From positions 1 to 19,015 of the forward strand of contig JAITFC010000038.1 of assembly GCA_031281635.1 (NCBI GenBank): a stretch of 19,015 nt of DNA. The letters are read 5' to 3'. A program made the position numbers and the translations under genes. Shown here piece after piece: positions 8,940 through 15,933 of this stretch. This DNA is from Puniceicoccales bacterium. Its GTDB lineage: Bacteria > Verrucomicrobiota > Verrucomicrobiia > Opitutales > JAIRLM01. Numbering within the stretch: position 1 is the stretch's first letter; the number at the start of each line of letters is the position of its first letter. A model generated the notes under the pieces. That model worked only from the letters and a program-made list of their open reading frames with translations. It ran no database searches and was not told the origin of the DNA.

Positions 8940-10928
8940 ATGCGTTTTTTGGTTTCGTGCGGCATCGCGGCCTTTGCTTGCCAGTGTTTTTGCGGTTTCT
9001 GCGCGGAAAAACCACAGGATGATGTGTGTGCGGTGAGCGCGCGCTTTGATCCGGATGAAATTGACATCGACGGACATGCGCAATTAATCATCGAGACGGT
9101 CAGCGACGGACGGGCGACGGAAGAGGGGAGACTGATGGCCAATGGCCTGGAATTGCGACGTTTGCAAGCAGTTCGACACAAGCGCGAAGACGGGAAAATT
9201 GTTACGACACTTTTCTATCACGTTACGCCTCAAGAAATTGGAACACATGCGCTTTCCGGGAAAATGCTGCTCATAGACGGGGAACCGGTCCCAATTCCGT
9301 CCACACAACTTGTGGTGCATTCGGCGGGGTCCGCGCTGTTGCGTCAGGGGCAGTTGTCGCCACTCGCGCAGTCCATGCGTCTGCTAATGGGCCCGCTGCC
9401 GGCTGTAATCTATGCTGGACAAACGTTCCCAGTGGATATTTGTTTGTTGGCCCCCAAAGGTTTACGCATACGCGTTCCGGAGAATCGTTTCCCGCAAAAA
9501 ATTGGTGAATTTTTTCATTGGGGCGCGGGAGGAAATACCGCGACGCCATCAATAACTTATGCGACAAAACGTCTGGAAAATGGCGAAATTCACTGGCGCA
9601 CACTGCTAACAGCCGTAAGTTCCGGGGACTTGCCAGTCGCCTTCATTCTTGGCCTGTCCGTCGAAGCGGAAGCCAATGAGCCAATTTGCAGCAAAAAAGG
9701 AGTTTGGCGCGGCTGGGAAAATCTGTTTTCTGACAAATCGCACTGGCTGCCTGTAACGGTAAGCACTCCGCAGCAGAATATTACAGTTCTTCCATTGCCT
9801 CAAGTAGGAAGGCCGGCCGATTTCAGTGGTGCCGTCGGCGAATTTACGCTTCTATCGCCGCAAGTTCTTAGCATAGAGGATGGAGGTGGAGGAAAAAATA
9901 ACATACTCGTCGTACCAATAAGGGGTAATGGCAACTTGCACGGCATTCATGCGCCACAACTCGTTCTCGGAGAGCAGTGGAGACTCTATCGCACGGGAAG
10001 TGCGATTCACGCGGAAGATACGCTTGGAGAAACGGGCACTATCGAATTTTCCTACCACATTGTGCCGCAAAAAAATAACGCAATTTTGCCGACGTTCATT
10101 TTTAGTTTTTTTTCGCCGTCTTCGGGGCGCTATGAGTACCTGCGGCATAGTTTTCAACTTCCCGATGCCGATTTTGCGAAGAAAAACAAGCCACAACCGC
10201 CGTCGCTGCTGGACATTTTACCGCTTCGAGAAGACTGGGGTGGTCCAACATTCGGCCGGAAACCACTGGGCAATAACGCATGTTTTTGCGCGGGAAATGC
10301 CGCGTTTGCGTCGGCTAACTATCTCCTAGCCAAAGATTTTTACGAATCAGTCTCCGTCGAATATCGAACGGCGGCACTTTTGCAAAATCTTTCCGCTGCG
10401 CAAGCGGCCATCGGCAATGTGGGAGCGGCCATTTTAAATCTGCGTCGCGCGCTGCTCATTGAACCCAGCAATGCTGAACTTTTACTGGCACTCAACCAAC
10501 TGCTCGCAGCATGCCAACTTCCAAAATTCCATTCATCACATTTGCAACATATTATACATTTTTTTTCCAGCAAACAATGGCGTGCACTAGCATTCTTATT
10601 TGCTACGATTGTTACTGTCTGTGTGGTGATATTGTTTTTCCGTCGAAAAAAAGTTTTCACAGGCATAATTGCGATCGTTCTTTTTGGACTTTTTTTATTG
10701 TCATTAGTGTCTATAGCGATGTTGAAAATCTCTAATAGCAAAGGGATTATCCTGCGAGATACGGAGGCCTATCGCATCCCGAGTTTGCGGGCTCCGCCGG
10801 TCAAAATTTTACCCGAAGGCAGCTGCGTAACGGTCGTCGGTGCCGCAAATGGTCTTTGGACAATTTCTTGTGGCGGAAAGGATTATCTTTACATATGTGC
10901 CGATAATTGCAGTCTCCTCTGCCGCTAA
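8940..10928 (+). CDS. BatD-like (Bacteroides aerotolerance) protein with a BatE-like TPR/SH3 C-terminal part
   Basis: This is a 662-residue exported protein of the BatD/oxygen-tolerance family, whose exact biochemical role is not settled. GGGAG lies four bases before the ATG. The sequence shows a signal peptide or N-terminal anchor (about 1-22), beta-rich domains with SARFDPDEIDIDGHAQLIIE at 33-52, and the BatD hallmark PLPQVGRPADFSGAVGEF at 285-302. A TPR-like helical segment (about 455-525) ends AILNLRRALLIEPSNAELLL, followed by two membrane helices (about 548-567 and 572-595) and an SH3-like tail (about 600-652: IILRDTEAYRIPSLRAPPVK, then GLWTISCGGKDYLYI). TPR, two helices and SH3 is the layout I know for BatE, so this looks like a BatD-BatE fusion. 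No moxR, batA or batB is seen nearby. I am fairly sure of the family, less so of the fusion. Confidence 0.8.
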   Translation: MRFLVSCGIAAFACQCFCGFCAEKPQDDVCAVSARFDPDEIDIDGHAQLIIETVSDGRATEEGRLMANGLELRRLQAVRHKREDGKIVTTLFYHVTPQEIGTHALSGKMLLIDGEPVPIPSTQLVVHSAGSALLRQGQLSPLAQSMRLLMGPLPAVIYAGQTFPVDICLLAPKGLRIRVPENRFPQKIGEFFHWGAGGNTATPSITYATKRLENGEIHWRTLLTAVSSGDLPVAFILGLSVEAEANEPICSKKGVWRGWENLFSDKSHWLPVTVSTPQQNITVLPLPQVGRPADFSGAVGEFTLLSPQVLSIEDGGGGKNNILVVPIRGNGNLHGIHAPQLVLGEQWRLYRTGSAIHAEDTLGETGTIEFSYHIVPQKNNAILPTFIFSFFSPSSGRYEYLRHSFQLPDADFAKKNKPQPPSLLDILPLREDWGGPTFGRKPLGNNACFCAGNAAFASANYLLAKDFYESVSVEYRTAALLQNLSAAQAAIGNVGAAILNLRRALLIEPSNAELLLALNQLLAACQLPKFHSSHLQHIIHFFSSKQWRALAFLFATIVTVCVVILFFRRKKVFTGIIAIVLFGLFLLSLVSIAMLKISNSKGIILRDTEAYRIPSLRAPPVKILPEGSCVTVVGAANGLWTISCGGKDYLYICADNCSLLCR

Positions 10929-11114
10929 ATCCATTTTTGCAAGAGCTCCGCGTAGGCATAGCTCGTTTTGCGTCCCACGGCCACGTAAAGATACGCTTTC
11001 ATCAGGTGCTTCCCAACCGTGGCGCCGTCCCTAAACGCAGCGAGCGTACGACAAGGAGCTCTACAAAAACGTCATCGCGTAGAAAATTTTTTCCTGCATT
11101 TTTGACGACAGCTT
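10929..11114. other. Convergent intergenic region; possible gene remnant on the minus strand
   Basis: This is 186 bases between the convergent BatD-like and protease genes. I see no clean hairpin plus T-run terminator; the best inverted repeat (GAGCT and AGCTC near 10945-10970) is short with a 12-base loop. On the minus strand an ATG at 11002 opens a 25-residue ORF (MKAYLYVAVGRKTSYAYAEL, then LQKWI) ending inside the BatD-like stop, and the same frame stays open upstream for some 20 more codons. It could be chance or a decayed gene. Confidence 0.2.
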
Positions 11115-13319
11115 CTAGCGCAAGGAGATCCAATCGCGCAGGACGTGCAGAGCTTCTCTCAGTGGTACGTCGAATTCCGGCAGACCATCATCGGAAGTAT
11201 TTTCGAAAGAAGTTTGAGTCAATTCGCATTCGGCGGTGCTGTCATCAAAGTGCACATCACGAAATGGATAGTCGCTTTCTGCCAATTGCTTCATGCACAA
11301 TTCCAGCTGCTTTCTGTACATTCTGTCCTCATCCCTCTGCCGTCGACGATCTTCCATTCCCAGGGAAAATTTCTTCTGCAACATTTTGGCGCCAAATCGC
11401 TTTGTGCGCTCTTCCAATAATTTTCTTTCCGGCATATCCATGCGCCGTTCACTGCGCTCGCGGAGAACAGAAATGATATCATCGGATATGTATGCAAGCC
11501 CGGAATTCTCACTCTGCCAACCGTTCCACGGTGCAATGGACACGGCATCCCACGCCAACGCATGATCGTTATCCCCCTCGCCGAATGGCAGCGAATCATT
11601 GAAGGAAGGAAGCGCGATGTCAGCCAGCACACCCTTTCTTTGGATGGATTCCCCACGAGGTCGATACCACTTCTGAATTGTAATGCGCGCGGCACCCAAC
11701 TGCGGCTCACTTTTCCAGTAGGGAAAGGCTTGGCTAATGGGAAGAATTGCCTGCACGGAACCTTTGCCGTAAGTGGATTGGTCTCCGACGACAACGGCTC
11801 TGCGATGGTCCTGCAGCGCTCCGGCCAAAATTTCCGATGCGGACGCGCTCTGCTTAGACGTTAGAATCACGAGCGGGCCACGGTAGAGAATTTCCGGATT
11901 TGGGTCTGCGAATACTTGTACATTTCCTTCTCCATCACGCACTTGCACAACAGGTCCACCGCCCAAAAATAGTCCGGCAATGCCGATGGCTTCGTCGAGC
12001 AGCCCTCCCGTGTTCCCGCGCAAGTCTACGACAAGTCCGACAACATTTTCGTCGCTCAGTTTGTGCAGCAATGCCGCCACGTCATCGTAGCTGCCACCCT
12101 CGCCACTGTCGCGCTTGCCACCGTAGAAGGCTGGTAATTTTAAATATCCCAGAAAGATTGTCTCTCCTGCGCCATTGGGAATGTCATAGATCCGTGCCCG
12201 TGCCCTCTGCGAAGTCAGTTGCACTTCATCCCTGGTGAGCACCACAATTTTACGGTCCGATGGATCCCCGGCTGCCGGCTGCACGCAAAGTGTGACCACG
12301 CTGCCTTTGGGCCCGCGAATGAGCTTAACCGCACGATTCAGGCGCATGCCCATGATGTCGATGGCCTTTTCATTTTCCTGTTGCACGGATAGGATGCGAT
12401 CTCCGATGTGCAATTGTCCGGATCGTGCCGCGGGACTTCCCGGATAAATTTCCACGATTTTACAATAACCATCGTCGTCCTGCAAAACCGCGCCAATGCC
12501 CATGAGCGAATTGGTGAGGGCACAACTTTGAAAATCCTCCCAGGTGGACGCGGACATGAACGAGGACTGGGGATCGTAAAGTCCGGCAACACTGTTCAGA
12601 AAAAGTTCCTGTACGAGAGATGGTTCCACATCATTTACCGAATTGCGAAAGTGGTAAAATCTCTTTCGCAAAGCCTCCTGTGCGCTGTGCAATCGCCCTT
12701 CGTCCACCGTGACACTGCTTCCATCAGCCACTTTTTCTGGAACCAGGTCCGCGCTTTCCTCGTCCCTCAAATTTTCCTCGCTGGCCAGCTGCAATATTTC
12801 ATTGAGCATCTCGAATCGCAGACGCCGGCGCCACAGATCCGCCAATTCGTCCGTTGAAGTTGGCCACGAAGCATTTTTCCGATCTGGCTCGTAAAATTCC
12901 GCTTCGGAAAAGTGCGGAACATTCTGCAACAGAGACTCTACGTAGTCCATCCATTCGTTCGCACGGGCACGGAATGTCTCGTAGATCACGAAGGCCGGCT
13001 TTACGCTGCCGCTATTGAGAAAGATGTCCAGGGTGAGGTTGTAGCGGGAATGGATACCGTCGATGTCCGATTGGAGAAAAAAAAGTTTCTGTGGATCCAA
13101 ATCTTGCAAATATGCATCCAGAATTTCGTCCCGTGACAATGTGGAAATTGGCCGTCTGTTGTAGTGGAGCCCGGAAAGACAGCGCATCATATATAGCGTT
13201 TCCGTCGGCATTTGCGCCGTCGGTCGCAGCGGCTCTCCACCAAAACAGATCCCAAAACTAACGAATGTGAGAATGTACGACGCCGCTCTGCGCAAACTCC
13301 ACCGAACCATGCTTGCCAT
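11115..13319 (-). CDS. Tail-specific (C-terminal processing) serine protease, Prc/Tsp type, S41 family
   Basis: This is a periplasmic S41 protease of about 734 residues that would degrade or trim envelope proteins from their C-termini. From the ATG at 13319 it has a signal sequence (MASMVRWSLRRAASYILTFV to about residue 27) and a helical N-terminal region. A PDZ domain follows at about 270-350 (GYCKIVEIYPGSPAARSGQL), then the catalytic domain. SKQSASASEILAGALQDHRR holds the presumed nucleophile Ser493 (the middle Ser of SASAS), and STYGKGSVQ holds the general base Lys519; DLRGNTGGLLDEA is also typical. The charged helical tail matches the Prc C-terminal domain. E. coli Prc is 682 residues. 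The start is uncertain: the frame is open to an ATG at 13406, and another ATG is at 13310; AAAGGTGA lies 13 bases before 13319. The 264 bases upstream, to the gmk end, hold nothing recognisable. Confidence 0.9.
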   Translation of the reverse strand: MASMVRWSLRRAASYILTFVSFGICFGGEPLRPTAQMPTETLYMMRCLSGLHYNRRPISTLSRDEILDAYLQDLDPQKLFFLQSDIDGIHSRYNLTLDIFLNSGSVKPAFVIYETFRARANEWMDYVESLLQNVPHFSEAEFYEPDRKNASWPTSTDELADLWRRRLRFEMLNEILQLASEENLRDEESADLVPEKVADGSSVTVDEGRLHSAQEALRKRFYHFRNSVNDVEPSLVQELFLNSVAGLYDPQSSFMSASTWEDFQSCALTNSLMGIGAVLQDDDGYCKIVEIYPGSPAARSGQLHIGDRILSVQQENEKAIDIMGMRLNRAVKLIRGPKGSVVTLCVQPAAGDPSDRKIVVLTRDEVQLTSQRARARIYDIPNGAGETIFLGYLKLPAFYGGKRDSGEGGSYDDVAALLHKLSDENVVGLVVDLRGNTGGLLDEAIGIAGLFLGGGPVVQVRDGEGNVQVFADPNPEILYRGPLVILTSKQSASASEILAGALQDHRRAVVVGDQSTYGKGSVQAILPISQAFPYWKSEPQLGAARITIQKWYRPRGESIQRKGVLADIALPSFNDSLPFGEGDNDHALAWDAVSIAPWNGWQSENSGLAYISDDIISVLRERSERRMDMPERKLLEERTKRFGAKMLQKKFSLGMEDRRRQRDEDRMYRKQLELCMKQLAESDYPFRDVHFDDSTAECELTQTSFENTSDDGLPEFDVPLREALHVLRDWISLR

Positions 13320-13583
13320 ACTGCGGAAAAAATCACCTTTGTCTAGCTTTTTATGCAAAATCCGTACATGAAAAATGAATTTTATGACAGCAGTTTTTTT
13401 GTGCATTCCAGTTTATACCAGGGTCAAATTTAGGATTCTTTCACTTTTCAAAAGGCGTGGAAAGATAAAACTTGCGCCAGACGTGTAACGCCACAATAGC
13501 GGTCTTGCGGAGGAAGGGTGGTTTATCCGGAATCTTGCAATTGTTTTAATCTTTTCTACTCCTTTTGCTGGACGAAAAAATTT

Positions 13584-14330
13584 CTATGCTGAAGTTTCCT
13601 CTTTTCTGCCACAATTCCACCCGCCGCGCATTTTCTCGGCGTGATAGATATGCAAAAAATTGTGCAGAGCTTCTTCCGCGGTGCCCGGTGGAATCAAATA
13701 GTCGTAGAACGCCGAGTTGCGCATCTCTTCGGTCATAGATGCCATGCGGCGCTCCAACTCCTCGTCGGGCATCGGCTCCCTCTGCCGCACTCTCTCTCGC
13801 AATTCGTCGAAATTCGGTGGCAGTAGAAAAATTGTGACGACACGCCCGCGCAAAAAATGCCCGGAATCCTCGCGAGCCATGCGATGCAACTGCGCCGCGC
13901 CCTGCACGTCCATGCACAGGAGCACGTCCCGGCCAGAGGAAAAATGCCGTTCCACTTCGCCCTTGGTGAGCCCGTAAAACTGTTCGCCGTGGACTTGGGC
14001 ATGCTCGTAGAAGGCATCGCGCTCCAGGAGTTCAACGAATCGTTTGCGACTCACAAAATAATAGTCGTAGCCATCTTTTTCCGCCGCACGCGGCTGCCGC
14101 GTTGTTGTGGTGACGGCACGGGCAAATCGTTCCGGCGCAAGAGCAACGAGGTTGTGACTGAGGGTGGTCTTGCCAGCACCGGCTGGACCGGAAATAATGA
14201 GCACAAGCGGCCCACGCCCAAGATTTGTAACACCAACATTCGTCGTTTCCACCGCTTTTATGAACGGAAATTGTCCTTGAATGGTCGCATTGCCCGAAAA
14301 TTTACACTCAACGTCGCTTTCCACAGTCAT
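13584..14330 (-). CDS. gmk: Guanylate kinase
   Basis: This converts GMP to GDP with ATP, in the cytoplasm. The P-loop is GPAGAGKTT (48-56), the GMP-binding region TTTTRQPRAAEKDGYDYYFV (74-93) and YEHAQVHGEQFYGL (108-121), and the lid is rich in Arg (DELRERVRQREPMPDEELER). The product is 248 residues, about 38 longer at the N-terminus than the usual Gmk, whose P-loop begins near residue 10. The start at 14330 has a strong Shine-Dalgarno (GGGAGGGTGA) and shares ATGA with the stop of the upstream membrane protein gene, so it is well supported. A GTG at 14204 would give a protein of standard length. The extension has no motif I recognise. Confidence 0.93.
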   Translation of the reverse strand: MTVESDVECKFSGNATIQGQFPFIKAVETTNVGVTNLGRGPLVLIISGPAGAGKTTLSHNLVALAPERFARAVTTTTRQPRAAEKDGYDYYFVSRKRFVELLERDAFYEHAQVHGEQFYGLTKGEVERHFSSGRDVLLCMDVQGAAQLHRMAREDSGHFLRGRVVTIFLLPPNFDELRERVRQREPMPDEELERRMASMTEEMRNSAFYDYLIPPGTAEEALHNFLHIYHAEKMRGGWNCGRKEETSA

Positions 14331-14776
14331 TTCACCCTCCCAGTGAGCCAATCCCGCAGACGATAGGGGCGCACAATGAGATAAAGGGCGAGAAAAATAT
14401 GCGCATAGGCAACTACTTTTGCCAAAAGCCACGGCGAGGAGAAATTCCCTGCACCGGCAGAAAGCAGCCGATTTGCCCACAGCAATTGGAAGATCGCCAG
14501 GCCACGGACGCCGAGAAAACCATAGTTACGGCGCAGCAGTGGCAGGGAAAAAGTGGCAAACAGGACGGCCAGGACCCAGCGCGGACCGGAAAAATCTGCA
14601 TCTCCGACGTGCAAAATCTTCCAGAGAAATGCGGCGATAGCGGCGAAAAAAATACTGGCATTTACTGGTACGGAGCGCAGCCACAGCAGAATCGTCTGCC
14701 GAGGGAGTGGGTTCCAGCGGAGCAGCAACAGCAGGAGCAACGGCGGGAAAAAACCAAATAGGAGCAGTAGGTCCAT
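14327..14776 (-). CDS. Small polytopic membrane protein of unknown function
   Basis: I do not recognise this 149-residue protein. It is very hydrophobic, with five likely membrane helices (about 2-19, 37-54, 67-82, 88-105 and 117-135) and a basic C-terminus (RPYRLRDWLTGRVK), which suggests a cytoplasmic tail. AGGA lies seven bases before the ATG. It starts 37 bases after the transporter gene, and its TGA overlaps the gmk ATG, so the three are probably co-transcribed. The first 30 residues are extremely Leu-rich. Its role cannot be inferred from context. Confidence 0.8.
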   Translation of the reverse strand: MDLLLLFGFFPPLLLLLLLRWNPLPRQTILLWLRSVPVNASIFFAAIAAFLWKILHVGDADFSGPRWVLAVLFATFSLPLLRRNYGFLGVRGLAIFQLLWANRLLSAGAGNFSSPWLLAKVVAYAHIFLALYLIVRPYRLRDWLTGRVK

Positions 14777-14813
14777 GCAATTTTCCTAGCAGCATAAATG
14801 GATTTGGTCCAAG

Positions 14814-15686
14814 TTATTTTTTCGAACTATTGCGTGCCTCGTAAATCGCGATGAGCACCGTTGTGGGCAAGATGATAGCAGCGCCGAACAGTGTGGTGCG
14901 CGAAATAATTTCCCCAAAAAATACGTAGCCAGTGACAATGCTGAAAAGAAATTCCACGTAGCGGTAAGGTGCTGTGGCCGAAGCCTCAATGAGTCGCAGC
15001 GCCCGCATGGAGCAGAAGGACAGTAAATTTGCTCCGACAGCCATGAGAGCAACCAAAAACCACTCCGCCGCAGTGGGAGATTGCCAGCAGTAGGCCGCGG
15101 GAATTGCCGCGAGCAATGCCGTGCCCATGAATACGTAAAATAGCATGGCCCACATACTTTCACTGTTTGCATAGCGGCGGTTGAGTACGTCTAAGAGAGC
15201 AAAGCAAAAGGCGGAGAGGATTAGAGGAACGAGAGCCCAGTGGTAGACATCTCCGTGCGGTTTAAAGATGACGGCAATGCCTAAAAAACCGATGGCCGTA
15301 GCTGCCCAGCGCCATTTAGGGATTCGTTCGCCGAGCACAATACTCGCCAAAACAATGAGAATGAGCGGCATGGCAAAATTGGTCAATACCGCCATGGGCA
15401 TGGACGTGCGCGAAAGCCCGTAACACCAAAATGTTACCGCACTGAATAGCATCGCACTGCGCAAAAGGTGCAAAAATGGTCGCTTTGTGTGGAATGGTCT
15501 TTGCCCACTAGCCAGCATAAATGGTAGTAGCAGAAATGCGGCCGGCGCAAAGCGGAGAAATGTCACTTGAATCGGAGCGAGACGCGCACTCAGAAATTTC
15601 ATAATGCAATCATTTCCTTGGCAAGCAACTAGACTCGCAATAAACCACATAACGCCGCACAAATAGTGGCGATTTACAATCCTCAT
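14814..15686 (-). CDS. EamA/DMT-family membrane transporter
   Basis: This is a 290-residue inner-membrane carrier with about ten helices in two EamA repeats, as in drug/metabolite transporters. Family-like runs include TNFAMPLILIVLASIVLGER followed by IPKWRWAATAIGFLGIAVIF at the end of the first repeat. The second repeat ends similarly (EASATAPYRYVEFLFSIVTG, then YVFFGE). The substrate cannot be told from sequence; this superfamily exports or imports amino acids, nucleotide derivatives and other metabolites. The ATG at 15686 lacks a good Shine-Dalgarno; a second ATG at codon 13 is possible. It heads the three-gene string and is divergent from the deubiquitinase gene; TTGACG (minus, 15719-15724) is a possible -35. 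Confidence 0.88.
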   Translation of the reverse strand: MRIVNRHYLCGVMWFIASLVACQGNDCIMKFLSARLAPIQVTFLRFAPAAFLLLPFMLASGQRPFHTKRPFLHLLRSAMLFSAVTFWCYGLSRTSMPMAVLTNFAMPLILIVLASIVLGERIPKWRWAATAIGFLGIAVIFKPHGDVYHWALVPLILSAFCFALLDVLNRRYANSESMWAMLFYVFMGTALLAAIPAAYCWQSPTAAEWFLVALMAVGANLLSFCSMRALRLIEASATAPYRYVEFLFSIVTGYVFFGEIISRTTLFGAAIILPTTVLIAIYEARNSSKK

Positions 15687-15853
15687 CCGCCGTTGATGCG
15701 AGAGGAATTTTTGAATTTCGTCAATGAAAAAGGTAATTTTTCTTTGAATTTTTTCGCGACATTTGCGCCAGTCGCCCCTGCATCAATCAATCGTGCTTCG
15801 GCAAGAATTGAATCGGCGTTTCGACTCTCTGTGCCAATGCGAAAGTGAACGGC

Positions 15854-15859
15854 TATACT
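15854..15859 (+). promoter_or_regulatory. Candidate -10 hexamer (TATACT) of the deubiquitinase gene
   Basis: TATACT differs from TATAAT at one base and lies 75 bases before the preferred ATG at 15934, in the 247-base divergent gap after the transporter start. No convincing -35 is found 16-18 bases upstream, so this is a weak call. If it is real, the transcript begins near 15866 and excludes the TTG at 15763, up to which the frame is open. The rest of the gap is AT-rich and holds no other gene. Confidence 0.25.
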
Positions 15860-15933
15860 CGTCCTTTAAAAAACGATTTGTAATTTTTAGAATTATTTGC
15901 ACGTTACGATGCGTGGGGCAAATAGGTCGCATA

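Noticed and set aside
13407..13583. Possible rpoZ (omega subunit) downstream of gmk, as in many bacteria
   Set aside because: No reading frame with omega-like sequence exists in the gap; the short frames here are random in composition.
14399..14761. Plus-strand ORF of 120 codons rich in Gln, Arg and Lys opposite the small membrane protein
   Set aside because: It is the mirror of a Leu-rich membrane protein gene that has a good ribosome binding site and an operon position.
15763..15933. Longer N-terminus of the USP protein starting at a TTG at 15763
   Set aside because: It has a TTG start with no Shine-Dalgarno, passes through the probable promoter, and its translation is Arg/Cys-rich without resemblance to the rest.
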